Assembly: GCA_016234745.1 (NCBI GenBank)
Contig: JACRAR010000078.1
Coordinates: 1 to 64,000 of the forward strand
Length of the DNA stretch: 64,000 nt
From: Betaproteobacteria bacterium
Lineage (GTDB): Bacteria; Pseudomonadota; Gammaproteobacteria; Burkholderiales; Rhodocyclaceae
Reading direction: 5' to 3'
Shown in pieces: positions 53,820-62,495 of the stretch. The position numbers were made by a program, and so were the translations under genes. Positions within the stretch are counted from its first letter, which is position 1; every line of letters starts with the position of its first letter. The notes beneath the pieces are model-generated. The model ran no database searches. It was given only the letters and a program-made list of their open reading frames with translations, and had not been told where the DNA came from.

Positions 53820-54392
53820 TTATTTCTTCTCTTCGGTTTTTTCTGCGCCAGCCGGCGCGGTGAAATTGGGGAACTGGAAACCGGCAAACAGATTGCGGGT
53901 TTGTCCCTGCACTTGTTCCTGCATTTGCTGGAACATTTTCTGGCTCTGTTCCATGTAGGCGCTCATCATGCTTTGCATGGCCGGGCCCTGGAAACTCAGG
54001 AACTGCGCCCAAAGGTCGTTGCTCATGGCCGGGTTGTCGCCGTGCAGCGTGCGCGCCTGCTCCTTGAGCTTGGCCTGAATGTCGGTAAATGCCTTGATGT
54101 TGCCTTCCAGGTATTTGCCCATCATGCCTTGCATGGCGTTGCCGTAGAAGCGGATCATCTGCGAGAGCAGATCGCTGGTGAACATCGGTGCCCCACCCGC
54201 TTCCTCATCGAGGATGATCTGCAGCAGGACGCTGCGGGTCAGGTCCTCGCCGGTCTTGACGTCCACCACCTGGAATTCCTCATGATGCAAAACCAGCGCC
54301 TTGACGTCGGCCAGCGTGATGTAGGTGCTGGTGCGCGTGTCATAGAGCCGGCGGTTCGGGTATTTCTTGATCAGTCTCAACGGCTCGGCCAT
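53820..54392 (-). CDS. phaR: Polyhydroxyalkanoate synthesis repressor PhaR
   Basis: The N-terminal PHB/PHA accumulation regulator DNA-binding domain reads LIKKYPNRRLYDTRTSTYITL, a 21-residue hallmark split here as LIKKYPNRRLYDT and RTSTYITL. Two PHB_acc regulator domains (VKTGEDLTRSVLLQII) and a Met/Gln-rich C-terminal coiled coil follow. PhaR binds both PHB and phasin/pha promoters and is released as granules form. TGGAGG precedes the ATG. It lies downstream of the phaC-phaB-phaB genes behind a terminator. Confidence 0.95.
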   Translation of the reverse strand: MAEPLRLIKKYPNRRLYDTRTSTYITLADVKALVLHHEEFQVVDVKTGEDLTRSVLLQIILDEEAGGAPMFTSDLLSQMIRFYGNAMQGMMGKYLEGNIKAFTDIQAKLKEQARTLHGDNPAMSNDLWAQFLSFQGPAMQSMMSAYMEQSQKMFQQMQEQVQGQTRNLFAGFQFPNFTAPAGAEKTEEKK

Positions 54393-54434
54393 CTTTGTAT
54401 CCTCCAGGATTAGCTGTTAAATCATTTTATACAA

Positions 54435-54458
54435 CAGCCCCTGCCATGGCGGGGGCTG
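54435..54458. terminator. Terminator between the distal phaB and phaR
   Basis: CAGCCCCTGCC and GGCGGGGGCTG pair over 11 positions with one mismatch around an AT loop. On the plus strand TTTT follows at 54463; on the minus strand TTGTAT follows. It should end phaB transcription before phaR. Confidence 0.7.
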
Positions 54459-54478
54459 CTGGTTTTCATTCGACCTTC

Positions 54479-55222
54479 TCAGCACATGTGCAGGCCGCCG
54501 TTGATGTTGAGCGTCGCACCAGTCATGTAGCCGGCCAGTTCCGAACTCAGGTAGGAGCACAGGGCGCCGATCTCTTCCGGCTTGCCGAAGCGCTTCATCG
54601 GGATGCCATCGACGATGCCGTTGCGGATATCGTCGCGGATCGCCATGACCATCTTGGTGGCGATGTAGCCCGGGGCGATGGCATTCACGGTGACGCCCTT
54701 GGTCACCAGCTCTTGCGCCAGCGCCTTGGTAAAGCCGAGGATGCCCGCCTTGGCTGCGGAATAGTTGGTTTGTCCGGCCTGGCCGCGCACGCCATTGACC
54801 GACGAGATGTTGATGATGCGGCCCCAGCCGCGCGCCGCCATTTTCGTCGAGACCGGCTGGGTCACGTTGAAGACGCTGTTGAGGTTGGTCGACAAGACGG
54901 CATCCCACTGGCTGCGATCGAGCTTGGCGAAGAACCTGTCGCGCGTGATCCCGGCGTTGTTGACCAGGATGTCGATCTCGCCGGCCTTGCTCTCGGCTTC
55001 GGCCACCATCGCCTTGGCGGATTCAAAATCGGAGACGTCGCCGGCCGCGATGAAGAAGTCCTTGAAGCCGGCCGCCTGCATCTCGGCGAGCCATTCCTGC
55101 GGTTTGTCGAGTTCGGGATGGTATGCCGCAACGACCTTGTAGCCGTCCTTGGCGAATGCCTGGCAGATGGCGGTGCCTAGACCGCCCATTGCGCCGGTAA
55201 CCAATGCTGTTCTGATAGTCAT
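54479..55222 (-). CDS. phaB: Acetoacetyl-CoA reductase (second copy)
   Basis: An NADPH-dependent short-chain dehydrogenase reducing acetoacetyl-CoA to (R)-3-hydroxybutyryl-CoA. The cofactor motif is TGAMGGLGTAICQAF, with NNAG in ILVNNAGITRD. The catalytic residues are Ser in NISSVNG and Tyr/Lys in TNYSAAKAG. It ends with the usual GATLNINGGLHMC. The 247 residues parallel the copy at 55293 but differ throughout, so this is an old duplicate. A terminator separates it from the first copy, so its expression may be lower or separate. Confidence 0.93.
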   Translation of the reverse strand: MTIRTALVTGAMGGLGTAICQAFAKDGYKVVAAYHPELDKPQEWLAEMQAAGFKDFFIAAGDVSDFESAKAMVAEAESKAGEIDILVNNAGITRDRFFAKLDRSQWDAVLSTNLNSVFNVTQPVSTKMAARGWGRIINISSVNGVRGQAGQTNYSAAKAGILGFTKALAQELVTKGVTVNAIAPGYIATKMVMAIRDDIRNGIVDGIPMKRFGKPEEIGALCSYLSSELAGYMTGATLNINGGLHMC

Positions 55223-55241
55223 CTTCTCTTCTTCCTACGTT

Positions 55242-55285
55242 AAAAAAACCTGTTGCCAGGGCGCGCACTGCCAGGAGCGTGCCCT
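55242..55285 (-). terminator. Intrinsic terminator between the two phaB copies
   Basis: On the minus strand CAGGGCACGC and GCGCGCCCTG form a 10-bp stem around a ~14-base loop, followed shortly by TTTTTTT. It lies after the proximal phaB and should limit readthrough into the distal copy. Confidence 0.75.
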
Positions 55286-55292
55286 GTTGGCG

Positions 55293-56033
55293 TCATTGCA
55301 TATGCTGTCCGCCGTTGATCGATATGTTGGCGCCATTGACGAACGCCGCTTCCTGCGAGGCGAGATAGGCCACCAGGCCCGCCACTTCTTCTGGCTTGCC
55401 CAGCCGCGACATCGGGATCTGCGGCAGGATCTTCGAGTCGAGCACTTCCTGCGGGATCGCCGTGACCATCTTGGTGCCGATGTAGCCCGGTGAAATGGTG
55501 TTGACGGTGACGCCCTTCTTGGCCACTTCCAGCGCCAGGGATTTGGTGAAGCCGTGCATGCCGGCCTTGGCGGCGGCGTAGTTGGTCTGGCCGAAGGCGC
55601 CCTTTTGCCCGTTGACCGAGGAGATGTTGACGATGCGACCCCAGTTGCGTTCCATCATCCCGTCCATCACCTGCTTGGTCATGTTGAATACCGAATCGAG
55701 GTTGGTGTGCATCACGGCGTCCCAGTCGGCCTTGGTCATTTTCTTGAAAGTCATGTCGCGGGTGATGCCGGCGTTATTGACCAGCACATCGATCGGCCCC
55801 AGATCCTTGACGATCATCTCCACGCACTTCTTGCACGATTCGAAATCGGACACGTCGCAGGGATAGGCCTTGAAGCCATAGCCCATGTCGTTCATGGTGC
55901 GCAGCCATTCCTGTGCCTTGCTGTTGCCGGGGCTGTAGGTGGTGACCACCTTGTCGCCCAGCGCCGCCAGCTTGATGCAGATTGCTTCACCCAAGCCTCC
56001 CATGCCTCCGGTCACCAGCGCAACTCTTTGCAT
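55293..56033 (-). CDS. phaB: Acetoacetyl-CoA reductase (copy next to phaC)
   Basis: The 246-residue short-chain dehydrogenase has TGGMGGLGEAICIKL for NADPH, NNAG in VLVNNAGITRD, catalytic Ser in NISSVNG and Tyr/Lys in TNYAAAKAG, and the family ending NGANISINGGQHMQ. It is the second step of PHB synthesis, directly downstream of phaC by 82 bp. GAGGAGA precedes the ATG. No thiolase phaA is in the cluster, so acetoacetyl-CoA must come from a thiolase elsewhere. Confidence 0.95.
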   Translation of the reverse strand: MQRVALVTGGMGGLGEAICIKLAALGDKVVTTYSPGNSKAQEWLRTMNDMGYGFKAYPCDVSDFESCKKCVEMIVKDLGPIDVLVNNAGITRDMTFKKMTKADWDAVMHTNLDSVFNMTKQVMDGMMERNWGRIVNISSVNGQKGAFGQTNYAAAKAGMHGFTKSLALEVAKKGVTVNTISPGYIGTKMVTAIPQEVLDSKILPQIPMSRLGKPEEVAGLVAYLASQEAAFVNGANISINGGQHMQ

Positions 56034-56115
56034 GTTTCATCTCCTCTTATTGATTTATTGGGGGTGCTCTTGGTGCAGCGGCAGCCTTCCCCGTGTGGCT
56101 GCCACTTCAGATTCA

Positions 56116-57903
56116 TCAGCTTGCCTTTTCCTTGACGTAGCGACCCGGCGCAGGCTCTTTGGCCGGATATGCGGAATTGCCGAGACTCGCACGCGCCACG
56201 CGCGGCTTGCCGGCGAATCCCGAGAGCCATTTTGCCCACAACGGCCACCAGCTGCCCGGCTGCTCGGTGGCGCCGGCCAGCCATTTGTCGGCATCGATGC
56301 CAGTGCTGTTGTTGCTCCAGAAGCTGCGCTTGTTCTTGGCTGCCGGGTTGATGACGCCGGCAATGTGCCCGCTGGCGCCCATCACGAAAGTGGTCTTGCC
56401 GCCCAGCAGCGCACGCGACTGGTAGGAAGATTTCCATGGCACGATATGGTCCTCGCGCGAAGCGTAGAGGAAGGCGGGCATGTCGACACACCCCAGGTCG
56501 ACGTGTGTCCCGCACATGCCGAGCTTGCCCGGCACCCGCAGGCTGTTCTCCAGGTAGAGATTGCGCAAATACCAGGCGGCGAAGGGGCCGGGCAGGTTGG
56601 TGCTGTCCGAGTTCCAGTAGAGCAGGTCGAATGCCGGCGGCTTGCGGCCCTTGAGGTAATTGCCGACGACGTACTGCCAGATCAGGTCGTTGGCGCGCAG
56701 CATAGAGAACACCGACGCCAGCTCGGCTCCCTTGAGCAAACCCCCTTTGCCGATGGTCTGCTCGCGTTGCTGTACCGACTGCTCGTCGATGAAGCAGCCG
56801 AGTTCGCCCGGTTCCGCGAAATCAAGCAGGGTGGTGAGCAGTGTCAGCGAAGCGACCGGATTTTCCCCGCGCGCCTTGGCGACAGCCAGCGCGGAAGTAA
56901 GTATGGTGCCGCCGACGCAGAAGCCCAGCGCATTGACCTGCTTCACCTTGCAGATTGCGCTGGCCACCTTGAGGGCGGTGAGTGCGCCCTTTTCCAGGTA
57001 ATCGTCCCAGGTCAGGTTGCCCTGAGCCTCCTTGGGATTGCGCCAGGACACCATGAATACCGTGTTGCCCTGTTCCACCGCATAGCGCACGAACGAGTTC
57101 TCGGGCTGCAGGTCGAGGATGTAAAACTTGTTGATGCAGGGCGGCACCATCACCAGGGGCCGCTCGCCGACCTTTTCTGTCAAGGGCGAATACTGGATCA
57201 ACTGGATCAGTTCGTTTTCGAATACCACGGCGCCAGGGGTCGATGCGAGGTTGCGGCCGACTTCGAAGGCGGAATCGTCGGTCATCGAGATGCTGCCTTT
57301 TTCGATGTCGGCGATCAAATTCTTGATGCCCGCAGTGATGCTCTCGCCCTTGGTGGTTAGCGCGGTCTGGATGAATTCGGGATTGGTGGCGGCGAAATTC
57401 GAAGGCGCCATGGCATCGAGGTACTGGCGCGTCATGAAGCGCAAGCGGCTTTTTTCCTTCTCGTCGGCGACCTGCATCTCCTCGACGACCCGGCCGAAAT
57501 ACTCGACATTGAGCAGGTAGGACTGGCGTAAATAGTCGTAGATCGGGCTCTCGGCCCACTCCGGCGCCGCGAAGCGGCGATCGCCCGGTTCGGGGACCGC
57601 CACGGCGGGCGAGGGTTGCTCGCGCTTGCGGTTGACCTGGGCCTGCCACAACTGGGCATGGCGGGTAGCGAATTCCTGTTGCAGTTTGCTCAAGGCTGCC
57701 GGAGGCACGACGGCATTGACCGCGTTGGGCAGCTTGACTGCACCCTGTTTCTGGAGGGTGGCCTGCTGATTTGCCAACTGGTTTGTCAACTGAGTTGCCA
57801 ACTGAGTTGACAAATATTGCGTAAATGCCTGCCCCCAAGCCTGGCTGGCTTGCATCATGGACTGCAGGGCTTGCGCTGAGGGATCGCTGGTTTCGGCCAT
57901 CAA
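56116..57903 (-). CDS. phaC: Class I poly(3-hydroxybutyrate) synthase
   Basis: PhaC polymerises (R)-3-hydroxybutyryl-CoA on the surface of PHB granules. The 595 residues are class I length and carry the lipase-like box GFCVGG with the nucleophile Cys, the Asp of REDHIVPWKSSY and the catalytic His of GASGHIAGVINP. The N-terminus has a Gln/Leu stretch (STQLATQLTNQLANQQ) encoded by short imperfect DNA repeats. It heads the phaC-phaB unit and has a well-formed promoter and operator directly upstream. Confidence 0.96.
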   Translation of the reverse strand: MMAETSDPSAQALQSMMQASQAWGQAFTQYLSTQLATQLTNQLANQQATLQKQGAVKLPNAVNAVVPPAALSKLQQEFATRHAQLWQAQVNRKREQPSPAVAVPEPGDRRFAAPEWAESPIYDYLRQSYLLNVEYFGRVVEEMQVADEKEKSRLRFMTRQYLDAMAPSNFAATNPEFIQTALTTKGESITAGIKNLIADIEKGSISMTDDSAFEVGRNLASTPGAVVFENELIQLIQYSPLTEKVGERPLVMVPPCINKFYILDLQPENSFVRYAVEQGNTVFMVSWRNPKEAQGNLTWDDYLEKGALTALKVASAICKVKQVNALGFCVGGTILTSALAVAKARGENPVASLTLLTTLLDFAEPGELGCFIDEQSVQQREQTIGKGGLLKGAELASVFSMLRANDLIWQYVVGNYLKGRKPPAFDLLYWNSDSTNLPGPFAAWYLRNLYLENSLRVPGKLGMCGTHVDLGCVDMPAFLYASREDHIVPWKSSYQSRALLGGKTTFVMGASGHIAGVINPAAKNKRSFWSNNSTGIDADKWLAGATEQPGSWWPLWAKWLSGFAGKPRVARASLGNSAYPAKEPAPGRYVKEKAS

Positions 57904-57953
57904 TTGCTCCTGGTCTGTGGCCGGGATAGGCTGGATCGACCATTCACCGGCAA

Positions 57954-57982
57954 ATTTTGCACTGCAACATAAATGCTGTCAA
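57954..57982 (-). promoter_or_regulatory. phaC promoter with dyad operator (candidate PhaR site)
   Basis: On the minus strand the -35 box is a perfect TTGACA and, 17 bases later, the -10 box is CAAAAT. The perfect inverted repeat TTGCA-G-TGCAA (57957-57967) lies on the -10 box. TGCA-type dyads are the known class of PhaR targets, and phaR lies in the same cluster, so this should be the site where PhaR blocks phaC transcription. Confidence 0.65.
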
Positions 57983-58018
57983 GGTGAATCCCGCAACAGC
58001 TGAATCCGGCTTATTTTC

Positions 58019-59215
58019 TCACTTCGTCAGGGCATTGCGCATGCGTTCCAGCGCCTGCTTGAGGAGGGTGCGCGAGCAGCCGAAATTGAGCCGCACAAAA
58101 CCGCTGGTCGGGCTGGGTTGCCGGCTTTCGCCGGGGCTGAAAGCGGCACCGTCGGAGAGCCCGACCCCGGCCTGCTCGAAGAAGCGCTGCGGGTTGCGGA
58201 TGCTGCGCGTCTGGCGGATTGTCTGGCAAAGTTCGCGGGCATCGATCCAGGCCAGGTAGGTTGCCTCGACATGGCTCATGCTCAAGCCGGGCATCTGCCC
58301 GATCTGCCGCTCGACGCAATCGCGGTTGCCGCGCAGGTAAGCCAGCAGTGCCGCATGCCAGTCGCTGGCGGAATTCAAGGCAGCCTCGGTTGCGGCGAAG
58401 CCGAGCAGATTGACGTGCGGCACGATGCCCTGCATCGCCGTGCGAAAGGCACGGCGCAGCGCGGCATCGGAAATCACCGCAAAAGCGCAGCCCAGACCGG
58501 GAATGTTGAAGGTCTTGGATGGCGCCATGAGGGTGATGCTGCGCCGCGCTGCCGCCTTCGACAAAGCGGCGAAAGGCTGATGCTGCAGCTGTGGATCGAG
58601 AATCAGGCCGCAATGGATCTCGTCCGAGCAGACAGTCAGGTTGTGGCGCTCGGCAAATGCTGCGATTTGCTGCAATTCTTCACTGCGCCAAGCGCGTCCG
58701 ACCGGATTGTGCGGATGGCACAGCAGCAGCAATTTTGTTGCGGGTGTGATTGCGGCGGCGAGCGCGGCGAAATCCCACTTCCAGCCGTCATCACCCAGGA
58801 CGAGCGGAACACCGACGACACGGCGTTGCGCATGACCCGGCGCGGAGAGGAAGGGCGGATAGATGGGCGTGGCGGTCAGGACCTCATCGCCCGCGCCACC
58901 GACCGCGCGGCAGGCGACGTTGAGCCCGGTCACCAGTCCCGGCAGCCATACCAGCCAATCGGCCTCGACCTGCCACTGATATTCGCACAGCAGATGTTCC
59001 TGCAACGCCCGCGTCAGCGAAGGCTGCGGTGCGCCGTAGCCGAACACGCCATGCGCCACGCGCTGGTGCAGTGCCTCAAGCACCGCCGGCGGCGCAGCGA
59101 AGTCCATGTCGGCGACCCACAGCGGAATCACATCGCGATCGCTGCCAGCGTACTTGCCCCACTTGGTTGAATCGCTGCCGCGGCGGTCGATGGGGTGGTC
59201 GAAATCGAAGTTCAT
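58019..59215 (-). CDS. PatB/MalY-type C-S lyase (PLP aminotransferase fold)
   Basis: The 398-residue fold-type I PLP enzyme resembles PatB/MalY cystathionine beta-lyases. It starts MNFDFDHPIDRRGSDSTKW and has PLWVADMDF, VFGYGAPQPSL, the Asp-containing VCSDEIHCGLIL and the PLP lysine in APSKTFNIPGLGCAF. Such enzymes release thiol from cystathionine or other S-conjugates, giving pyruvate and ammonia. Its ATG overlaps the cysB stop (TAATG), so it is co-translated with the sulfur regulator and likely serves thiol recycling. Confidence 0.88.
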   Translation of the reverse strand: MNFDFDHPIDRRGSDSTKWGKYAGSDRDVIPLWVADMDFAAPPAVLEALHQRVAHGVFGYGAPQPSLTRALQEHLLCEYQWQVEADWLVWLPGLVTGLNVACRAVGGAGDEVLTATPIYPPFLSAPGHAQRRVVGVPLVLGDDGWKWDFAALAAAITPATKLLLLCHPHNPVGRAWRSEELQQIAAFAERHNLTVCSDEIHCGLILDPQLQHQPFAALSKAAARRSITLMAPSKTFNIPGLGCAFAVISDAALRRAFRTAMQGIVPHVNLLGFAATEAALNSASDWHAALLAYLRGNRDCVERQIGQMPGLSMSHVEATYLAWIDARELCQTIRQTRSIRNPQRFFEQAGVGLSDGAAFSPGESRQPSPTSGFVRLNFGCSRTLLKQALERMRNALTK

Positions 59216-60159
59216 TACAACCCCGGGTCCTCACCTTCGCCGCGCAAGGTCGCCTCGATGGTCTTGCGCGTCAGGTGCGGCGCGAACAGTTCGATGAAGA
59301 CATAGGCATAGCCACGCAACCATGCATCCTTGCGCACGCCGATGCGGGTGGTGCTCGACTCGAACAGGTGCGCGGCGTCGAGCTTGCGCAGTTTCTTGTC
59401 CTGCACCGGATCGAAGGCCATTGCCGCCATCAGGCCGATGCCCAGACCCAGCGTGACATAGGTCTTGATGATGTCGGCATCGATCGCGGTCAGCACGACG
59501 TTCGGCGTCAGATCGCGCATCGCGAAAGCCCGGTTGATCCTGCTGCGTCCGGCAAAGGCCGAGTCATAAGTGACCAACGGGTAGCGTGCGATCGCTTCCA
59601 GCGTCAATGTCTTTTCCTTGAGGATAGGATGACGCGGCGGCGCAATTACGCAATGGTTCCACTGATAGCAAGGCATCACCGCGAGCTTGTCGGGATAGTG
59701 GTCGATCGCTTCGGTGGCGATGGCGATGTCGGAAACTCCGCCAATCACCCATTCGCAGATCTGGGTCGGGTTGCCCTGGTGCAGTTCCAGGCGTACCTTC
59801 GGGTAGCGCGACATGAATGCCTTGACCGCTTGCGGCAGGGCGTAGCGGGCCTGGGTGTGGGTGGTGGCGATGGACAGGCTGCCGCTGGTCTCGTTGCTGA
59901 ATTCGTCGCCCACCTGCTTGAGATTGGCCAGTTCGCGCAGCGCACGCTCAGCGACGGTCAGGATCTGGCGCCCCGGATCGGTGATGCCGATGAGCCGTTT
60001 GCCATGGCGGATGAAGATGTCGACGCCGAGTTCCTCCTCGAGCAGCCGGATCTGCTTGGAGACGCCCGGCTGCGACGTGAACAGGGACGTGGCCGCATCC
60101 GAGATGTTGAGGTTGTTGCGGGCGACTTCGTGTACATAGCGCAGTTGCTGGATGTTCAT
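59215..60159 (-). CDS. cysB: LysR-type sulfur regulator CysB
   Basis: The 314-residue LysR regulator has an N-terminal winged helix with MNIQQLRYVHEVARNNLNIS and TSQPGVSKQIRLLEEELGV. The CysB-type co-inducer domain includes TTHTQARYALP (sulfate/N-acetylserine pocket) and GLGIGLMAAMAFD. In proteobacteria CysB-type proteins activate sulfate assimilation when sulfur is scarce. It is divergent from cysI, sharing a 113-bp AT-rich control region. Confidence 0.93.
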   Translation of the reverse strand: MNIQQLRYVHEVARNNLNISDAATSLFTSQPGVSKQIRLLEEELGVDIFIRHGKRLIGITDPGRQILTVAERALRELANLKQVGDEFSNETSGSLSIATTHTQARYALPQAVKAFMSRYPKVRLELHQGNPTQICEWVIGGVSDIAIATEAIDHYPDKLAVMPCYQWNHCVIAPPRHPILKEKTLTLEAIARYPLVTYDSAFAGRSRINRAFAMRDLTPNVVLTAIDADIIKTYVTLGLGIGLMAAMAFDPVQDKKLRKLDAAHLFESSTTRIGVRKDAWLRGYAYVFIELFAPHLTRKTIEATLRGEGEDPGL

Positions 60160-60272
60160 GGCGCACCGATTTTATATATCTTTTTGTTATTAGTATTAAA
60201 CAATAAAGTATTTTGTTCGTCTATAGGCTGTCGTTACGATGCAAGCCTACCCAACACCTCACGGGACTCAGG
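60160..60272. promoter_or_regulatory. Divergent cysB/cysI control region with a LysR-type dyad
   Basis: This spacer is strikingly AT-rich against its surroundings. It holds TTATT (60187-60191), ten bases, then AATAA (60202-60206), an inverted repeat of LysR-site size and similar to CysB boxes. It should serve CysB autoregulation and cysI activation. The -10 and -35 elements are not clear. Confidence 0.55.
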
Positions 60273-61967
60273 ATGTATCAATATAACGACATCGACCGGC
60301 GCCTGGTGCAGGAACGCGTGGTCCAATTCCGCGAGCAGACGCGCCGCCATCTGGCCGGCGAACTGAGCGTCGATGAATTCCGCCCGCTGCGCCTGCAGAA
60401 TGGACTGTACCTGGAACGCCATGGGCCGATGATCCGCCTGGCGATTCCCTACGGCCAACTGTCGAGCCGGCAGTTGCGCACCCTGGCCGATGTCACCCGC
60501 CGCTTCGACCGTGGCACCGGCCATTTCACGACGCGCCAGAACCTCCAGTTGAACTGGGTCAGCCTGGCCCAGGCGCCGGATATTCTGGCTGAACTGGCGC
60601 AGGCCGATCTGCATGCGATCCAGACTTCGGGCGCATGCATCCGCAACATCACCACCGATCCGTTTGCCGGAGTGGCGCCGCAAGAAGTGTCCGACCCCCG
60701 ACCCTGGGCCGAGATCCTGCGCCAGTGGTCCACCTTTCATCCGGAGTTTGCCTATCTGCCGCGCAAGTTCAAGATTGCTGTCAGCGGCGGCGCGGACGAT
60801 GCGGCCAACGTGCGCATCCACGATCTGGGTTTTCAACTGGTGCGCGATGCCGACCGGCAACTCGGCTTTCGCGTCTGGGTCGGTGGCGGGCTGGGCCGCA
60901 CGCCGATCCTGGCCCAGGTGTTGCGAGAATTTCTGCCCTGGCGGCATGTGCTGACCTATGCCGAAGCCATTCTGCGCACCTACAACCTGCATGGGCGGCG
61001 CGACAACAAGTACAAGGCGCGCATCAAGATTCTGGTGCAGGCGCTCGGCATCGGGGAATTCGCGCGCCAAGTGGAGGCTGAATGGGCACACCTCAAGGAA
61101 GGTCCCGCGACGCTCACAGAAGCTGAAGCGGAACGTGTCGCCGCGCATTTCGCGACACCTGATTACGATGTACTGCTCAATCTCGACGCCGGTTTCGAAT
61201 CCGCCAAGCGGCATGAGCGCGCATTTGCCGCCTGGGTTGCGCGCAGCGTGCATGCGCATCGCGTGCCGGGCTATGCTGCCGTGACGCTGTCGCTGAAGGC
61301 GGCGGGACAGGCGCCCGGCGACGCGACGGCGGAACAGATGGACACTGTGGCCGATCTGGCCGAGCGTTTCGGCTATGCCGAGATACGCACCACTGTCGCG
61401 CAGAACCTGGTCCTGCCGGACGTGAGGAAGCGCGATCTTTACCCCCTCTGGCAGAAAGCCTGTGCGGCCGGCCTGGCGACGCCCAATGTCGGCCTGCTCA
61501 GCGACATCGTCGCCTGTCCCGGCGGCGACTACTGCTCGCTCGCCAATGCCAGATCAATCCCCTTGGCGCAGGCGATCCAGAGCCGCTTTACCGACCAGGA
61601 ACAGCTTGCCGATATCGGCGAACTCAAGCTGAACATTTCCGGCTGCGTCAACGCCTGCGGCCATCACCATGTCGGCCACATCGGCATCCTCGGTGTCGAC
61701 AAGCAGGGCCAGGAGTGTTTCCAGATCACGCTGGGCGGCGCCTGGGGCATGGAAGCCGCGCTCGGCAAGGTCATCGGCCCGGCGCTGCCCGCCGCAGAGG
61801 TGCCGCAGGCCATCGAACGGCTGGTCGATAACTACCGCCAGTATCGGCGGCACCACGAACGCTTTGTCGATACCTTCAAGCGCATCGGTCCGGAGAGTTT
61901 CCGTGCCGCCGCCTACCCGGATGACAACCCAGAAACCGAACTCAAGAAAGGAATTGCAAATGGCTAA
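60273..61967 (+). CDS. cysI: Assimilatory sulfite reductase haemoprotein
   Basis: The enzyme reduces sulfite to sulfide in the cytoplasm. The chosen ATG 60273 (MYQYNDIDRRLVQERVVQF) gives 564 residues; the open frame before it is the control region. Two nitrite/sulfite reductase half-domains are visible, with FTTRQNLQLNWV, TSGACIRNITTDP and GGGLGRTP. The sirohaem/4Fe-4S Cys lie in DIVACPGGDYCSLA and NISGCVNACGHHHVG. It heads cysI-DUF934-cysH-cysD and overlaps the next gene by 8 bp. Confidence 0.94.
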   Translation: MYQYNDIDRRLVQERVVQFREQTRRHLAGELSVDEFRPLRLQNGLYLERHGPMIRLAIPYGQLSSRQLRTLADVTRRFDRGTGHFTTRQNLQLNWVSLAQAPDILAELAQADLHAIQTSGACIRNITTDPFAGVAPQEVSDPRPWAEILRQWSTFHPEFAYLPRKFKIAVSGGADDAANVRIHDLGFQLVRDADRQLGFRVWVGGGLGRTPILAQVLREFLPWRHVLTYAEAILRTYNLHGRRDNKYKARIKILVQALGIGEFARQVEAEWAHLKEGPATLTEAEAERVAAHFATPDYDVLLNLDAGFESAKRHERAFAAWVARSVHAHRVPGYAAVTLSLKAAGQAPGDATAEQMDTVADLAERFGYAEIRTTVAQNLVLPDVRKRDLYPLWQKACAAGLATPNVGLLSDIVACPGGDYCSLANARSIPLAQAIQSRFTDQEQLADIGELKLNISGCVNACGHHHVGHIGILGVDKQGQECFQITLGGAWGMEAALGKVIGPALPAAEVPQAIERLVDNYRQYRRHHERFVDTFKRIGPESFRAAAYPDDNPETELKKGIANG

Positions 61968-62490
61968 GCAGACCAACGCACTGATCAAGCACCGCGACAT
62001 CGTCGAAGATCACTGGAAAGTATTGAATCTTGCCGCCAACGATACGCCGCAAACCGTCAAATTGCCGGTTGGCCCGTTGCTGGTGCCGTTGTCCGTATGG
62101 CGGGCGCGCAAGGCCGAACTGATCCGCCGCGAATGGGAACAGCACGAACTGCTCGGCGTCTGGCTGGCGCCCGAAGACGACCCGGCTGAGATCGTCGTCG
62201 ACCTGGATGATTTCAGCGTAGTCGGCGTGCACTTCCCGCTTGCCAGCGACGGCCGCGGTTATTCCATCGCCACCCTGCTGCGTACGCGCTTCGGCTATCG
62301 CGGTGAATTGCGTGCCTTCGGCAACATCGGCCGGGATCATCTCCACTACCTGCACCGCGTCGGCTTCGACGCCTTCGTGGTGAACCAGCCGGAACTGGCC
62401 ATCGCCAGCCTGGACGATTTTTCCGAGGCCTACCAGGCTGCCGCCAACCAGTCGCTGCCGCTCTACCGGCGCCGCGCATTGGGAGCCTGA
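61960..62490 (+). CDS. DUF934 sulfur-assimilation protein
   Basis: The 176-residue protein starts MAKQTNALIKHRDIVEDHW at the ATG overlapping the cysI stop. DUF934 proteins lie almost always between sulfite reductase and APS/PAPS reductase genes. Features seen are GVHFPLASDGRGYSIATLLR and RVGFDAFVV. There is no metal-binding Cys. A supporting role in sulfite reduction is inferred from context only. Confidence 0.88.
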   Translation: MAKQTNALIKHRDIVEDHWKVLNLAANDTPQTVKLPVGPLLVPLSVWRARKAELIRREWEQHELLGVWLAPEDDPAEIVVDLDDFSVVGVHFPLASDGRGYSIATLLRTRFGYRGELRAFGNIGRDHLHYLHRVGFDAFVVNQPELAIASLDDFSEAYQAAANQSLPLYRRRALGA

Positions 62491-62495
62491 TTGCG

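Noticed and set aside
56016-56119. A 34-codon ORF overlapping the phaC stop (TGATG) and running into phaB
   Set aside because: It covers the ribosome site and start of phaB, has no family resemblance, and contains a GGCAGCC/GGCTGCC stem that better explains the sequence.
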